Shown here: one piece after another, positions 6,262-7,876 of the stretch
How the letters are laid out: each line of letters opens with the position of its first letter
Position numbering within the stretch: position 1 is the stretch's first letter
DNA from: Actinomycetota bacterium
GTDB lineage: Bacteria; Actinomycetota; Coriobacteriia; Anaerosomatales; Anaerosomataceae
NCBI GenBank assembly: GCA_011372845.1
Contig: DSAI01000155.1
Span: 1 to 7,876, forward strand
Direction of reading: 5' to 3'
Length of the DNA stretch: 7,876 bases
The notes under the pieces: generated by a model
The model's input: only the letters and a program-made list of their open reading frames with translations
Databases searched by the model: none
What the model was told of the DNA's origin: nothing
Translations under genes and position numbers: made by a program

Positions 6262-7185
6262 ATGGTGCTGAAGCCGATCTCACAAGGTGACAGGGGCGCC
6301 GCAGTCGAGGATGTGCAGAAGCGGTTGCTGATGCTCGGCTTCGATCTCGGCCCCACCGGCATAGACGGCGTCTTCCTGGGCGCGACGCTGACGGCCGTGA
6401 GGCGGTTCCAGCGAGAGCACGATCTGTCCGAGGACGGTGCCGTTGGTGACGAGACGTGGTCCGCGCTCGTGGACGCCACATTCCGGCTCGGGGACCGGCT
6501 GCTGTACCTCAGGATCCCGTACTTCCACGGCTCCGACGTGTCTGTGCTGCAGGGCGCCCTCAACGTGCTCGGTTTCGCCTGCGGGCCTCCCGACGGCATC
6601 TTCGGCGCGTACACGGAGCGCGCGGTGGGCGAGTTCCAGTCGAACGTGGGCCTTCCGCGCGACGGCATCGCCGGTCCGGAGACCGTCCGTGCGATCGAGC
6701 AGCTCCATCATGTATGGCAGGGCAAGGATCCCGGAGCGCCTGCTGCGCTGCCCGTTGCGGCTGCGCGTGCTGCCGAGGCGCTCGGCAGGGCCCGTCTCGT
6801 CCTGGTATGGGAGGGACAGGGAGCCCGCGCCATCGCCGAGCGGGTGGCCAACCTGGCGTCGGCCGCGGAGCCTACGGCGCAGGTGGAGGTGCTCGAGACG
6901 GCAGAGCGCGTGTCCGCAGCCGCTGGTTCATTGACCGTCAGACTGTGCACAGGGTCGGAGGTGTCGCCGGCAGAGGGGATGCCCGTCGTCAGCGTGCACG
7001 CCGGAGTGGGCGCGGAAGGCAGGTTCGTCGCCGCTTTCGGTGCGCTTGGGGAGCGTCGGGAGGTCTGCGTCTCGCTCCCGGACGGTGTTCACAGCGACGA
7101 GCGGTCGGCACAATCGGTTGCGGTGCGAATCCTCGACGGCCTGTGCGCCGTACTGTCTGCGAGGTCCGGGCCTGTGGTACGATGA
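6262..7185 (+). CDS. CwlM-like protein: two peptidoglycan-binding repeats and a degenerate amidase-like C-terminus
   Basis: This 307-residue protein carries two PG_binding_1 repeats. The first spans about 7-70 (GDRGAAVEDVQKRLLMLGF, then AVRRFQREHDLSEDGAVG) and the second about 88-148 (SVLQGALNVLGF, DGIFGAYTERAVGEFQ, GLPRDGIAGPET). The linker DATFRLGDRLLYLR strongly recalls the same region of mycobacterial CwlM (EASYRLGARTLYH, from memory). After a Pro/Ala-rich spacer (149-174), residues about 175-300 form an alpha/beta region in the place of CwlM's amidase_3 domain, without the usual DPGHGG motif or zinc ligands. There is no signal peptide, so the protein is probably cytoplasmic and not a wall hydrolase. 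CwlM is known to be a cytoplasmic regulator of peptidoglycan precursor synthesis; a similar role here is inference. ATG 6262 and GTG 6265 are both possible starts (GGAG at 6255-6258 lies 3 or 6 bases upstream). Confidence 0.8.
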   Translation: MVLKPISQGDRGAAVEDVQKRLLMLGFDLGPTGIDGVFLGATLTAVRRFQREHDLSEDGAVGDETWSALVDATFRLGDRLLYLRIPYFHGSDVSVLQGALNVLGFACGPPDGIFGAYTERAVGEFQSNVGLPRDGIAGPETVRAIEQLHHVWQGKDPGAPAALPVAAARAAEALGRARLVLVWEGQGARAIAERVANLASAAEPTAQVEVLETAERVSAAAGSLTVRLCTGSEVSPAEGMPVVSVHAGVGAEGRFVAAFGALGERREVCVSLPDGVHSDERSAQSVAVRILDGLCAVLSARSGPVVR

Positions 7186-7217
7186 TTCGTCCATTCGGCG
7201 CTTCTATCTGATGGACG

Positions 7218-7223
7218 AGGAGG
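7218..7223 (+). promoter_or_regulatory. Ribosome binding site for the secreted coiled-coil protein
   Basis: A perfect AGGAGG lies 9 bases before CTG 7233. It cannot serve ATG 7211, which precedes it, and it is too far (57 bases) from ATG 7281. It therefore points to initiation at the non-standard CTG. The 47-base gap from the previous gene holds no visible terminator. Confidence 0.6.
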
Positions 7224-7232
7224 TCGGGAGTC

Positions 7233-7876
7233 CTGGTCGGTCCACTTCAGCGGGTCATCGTCCCGCTTCTGCTCATCGCGATGGCGCTCGGTCTCGCAGC
7301 GCCCGCATCGGCGACACCTCTTGCTGACAAGCGTGCGGAAGCCGCACGCATCAAGGCGCAGGTGGATGAGCTCGATGAGAGGCTCGAAATCGCGGCCGAG
7401 GAGTTCAACGAGGCGCGCGAGCAGTATGAAGCGGTGACCGCGGACGTCCAGGCCAACGAGGCGCTGGCGGCAGAACTCGAGGCGCGTCAGGCCACACTGG
7501 AAACGCATCTCTCCACCCGGGTCGTGAGCATGTATCGCCAGGGCCCTCTCGGTGCGCTCGAGGTCCTGCTCGGCGCAACGTCCTTCGACGAGTTCGCGAC
7601 GATGTGGGACGTGCTGCAGACGCTCAACGGTAGAGACGCCGCGCAGATGGCGGAGCTGCGGGAGACCCGCACGGAGCTCGAGCGCGTCCACGCCGAACTC
7701 GCGGCTCAGCAGGCCGAGGCCAAGGCCCACGCCGATGTCATGGAGCGCCAGAGGGTGGAGGTCGAAGGCCAGCTCAAGGAGCGCGAGCGGCTCCTCGCGG
7801 GGGTCGAGGATGAGATCGCGGAGCTCGTACGTGAAGCGGAGGAGGCGGCCAGACGCCGTGCCGCCGCCGCGGCGGC
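7233..7876 (+). CDS. Secreted coiled-coil protein, N-terminal part of a probable peptidoglycan hydrolase (3' cut by window)
   Basis: The frame stays open from an in-frame TGA at 7209-7211 to the window end, giving 214 codons from CTG 7233. The first 27 residues form a classic signal peptide: a short n-region with Arg7, a hydrophobic core (VIVPLLLIAMALGLA), and cleavage after APASA (Ala27). The mature part is almost all coiled coil, first about 30-95 (KAQVDELDERLEIAAEEF) and again about 135-214. Between them is a conserved-looking hinge, TRVVSMYRQGPLGALEVLLG, then TSFDEFATMWDVLQTLN. This coiled-coil-hinge-coiled-coil layout is typical of the N-terminus of NlpC/P60 or M23 wall hydrolases (PcsB/RipC type) that are activated by FtsEX. 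The catalytic domain, if present, lies beyond the window. There is no ATG, GTG or TTG before ATG 7281, and starting there would destroy the signal peptide. Confidence 0.85.
   Translation, partial: MVGPLQRVIVPLLLIAMALGLAAPASATPLADKRAEAARIKAQVDELDERLEIAAEEFNEAREQYEAVTADVQANEALAAELEARQATLETHLSTRVVSMYRQGPLGALEVLLGATSFDEFATMWDVLQTLNGRDAAQMAELRETRTELERVHAELAAQQAEAKAHADVMERQRVEVEGQLKERERLLAGVEDEIAELVREAEEAARRRAAAAA

Noticed and set aside
7175..7183. Extended -10-like TGGTACGAT before the hydrolase gene
   Set aside because: It lies over the end of the previous gene, no -35-like hexamer stands 16-18 bases upstream, and such matches are expected by chance; it is a weak promoter candidate only.
7211..7327. 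ATG 7211 as start of a small protein, or of the hydrolase
   Set aside because: Its frame runs to a stop at 7325-7327 without a signal peptide or any recognisable pattern, and the AGGAGG lies downstream of it.

Overview
The window is GC-rich (roughly two thirds G+C by eye) and reads entirely on the + strand. Eight protein genes are packed with gaps of 1 to 61 bases, and the two at the edges are cut. The chemotaxis genes are of the CheC/CheD-containing type found in Bacillus and Thermotoga. Downstream lie a CwlM-like protein with two peptidoglycan-binding repeats and a coiled-coil secreted cell-wall protein, both common in Actinobacteria. I infer a motile, probably deep-branching actinobacterium (Coriobacteriia-like), but no rRNA or other marker gene here proves this.

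Bases 1-3785 hold the tail of cheY, then cheB, cheA and cheC; cheD follows to 4309. CheA autophosphorylates and feeds CheY and the methylesterase CheB. CheC is normally the CheY-P phosphatase and CheD the receptor deamidase. CheB and CheD keep all their catalytic residues. CheC has lost the key Asn in its first active site and both key residues in its second, which is the most unusual point in the chemotaxis block. No cheW, cheR or receptor gene lies inside the window.

Bases 4344-5834 encode a diguanylate cyclase with an uncommon sensor: a Rossmann-like N-terminal domain, a coiled coil, a GAF domain and a GGDEF domain with an intact product-inhibition site. Its position directly behind cheD suggests c-di-GMP signalling is coupled to motility. 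A small winged-helix-like protein of unknown function follows (5891-6229).

Bases 6262-7876 turn to the cell wall. A protein without a signal peptide carries two PG_binding_1 repeats and a C-terminal region that looks like a shrunken, zinc-ligand-free amidase_3 domain. This resembles the mycobacterial cytoplasmic regulator CwlM. The last gene, cut by the window end, encodes a secreted coiled-coil protein of the kind that usually ends in a peptidoglycan hydrolase domain; it seems to use a CTG start.

I saw no RNA genes, mobile elements, CRISPR arrays or convincing terminators, and no gene-free stretch longer than about 60 bases. The compact layout fits one long transcription unit up to about 7185, possibly including the last gene.
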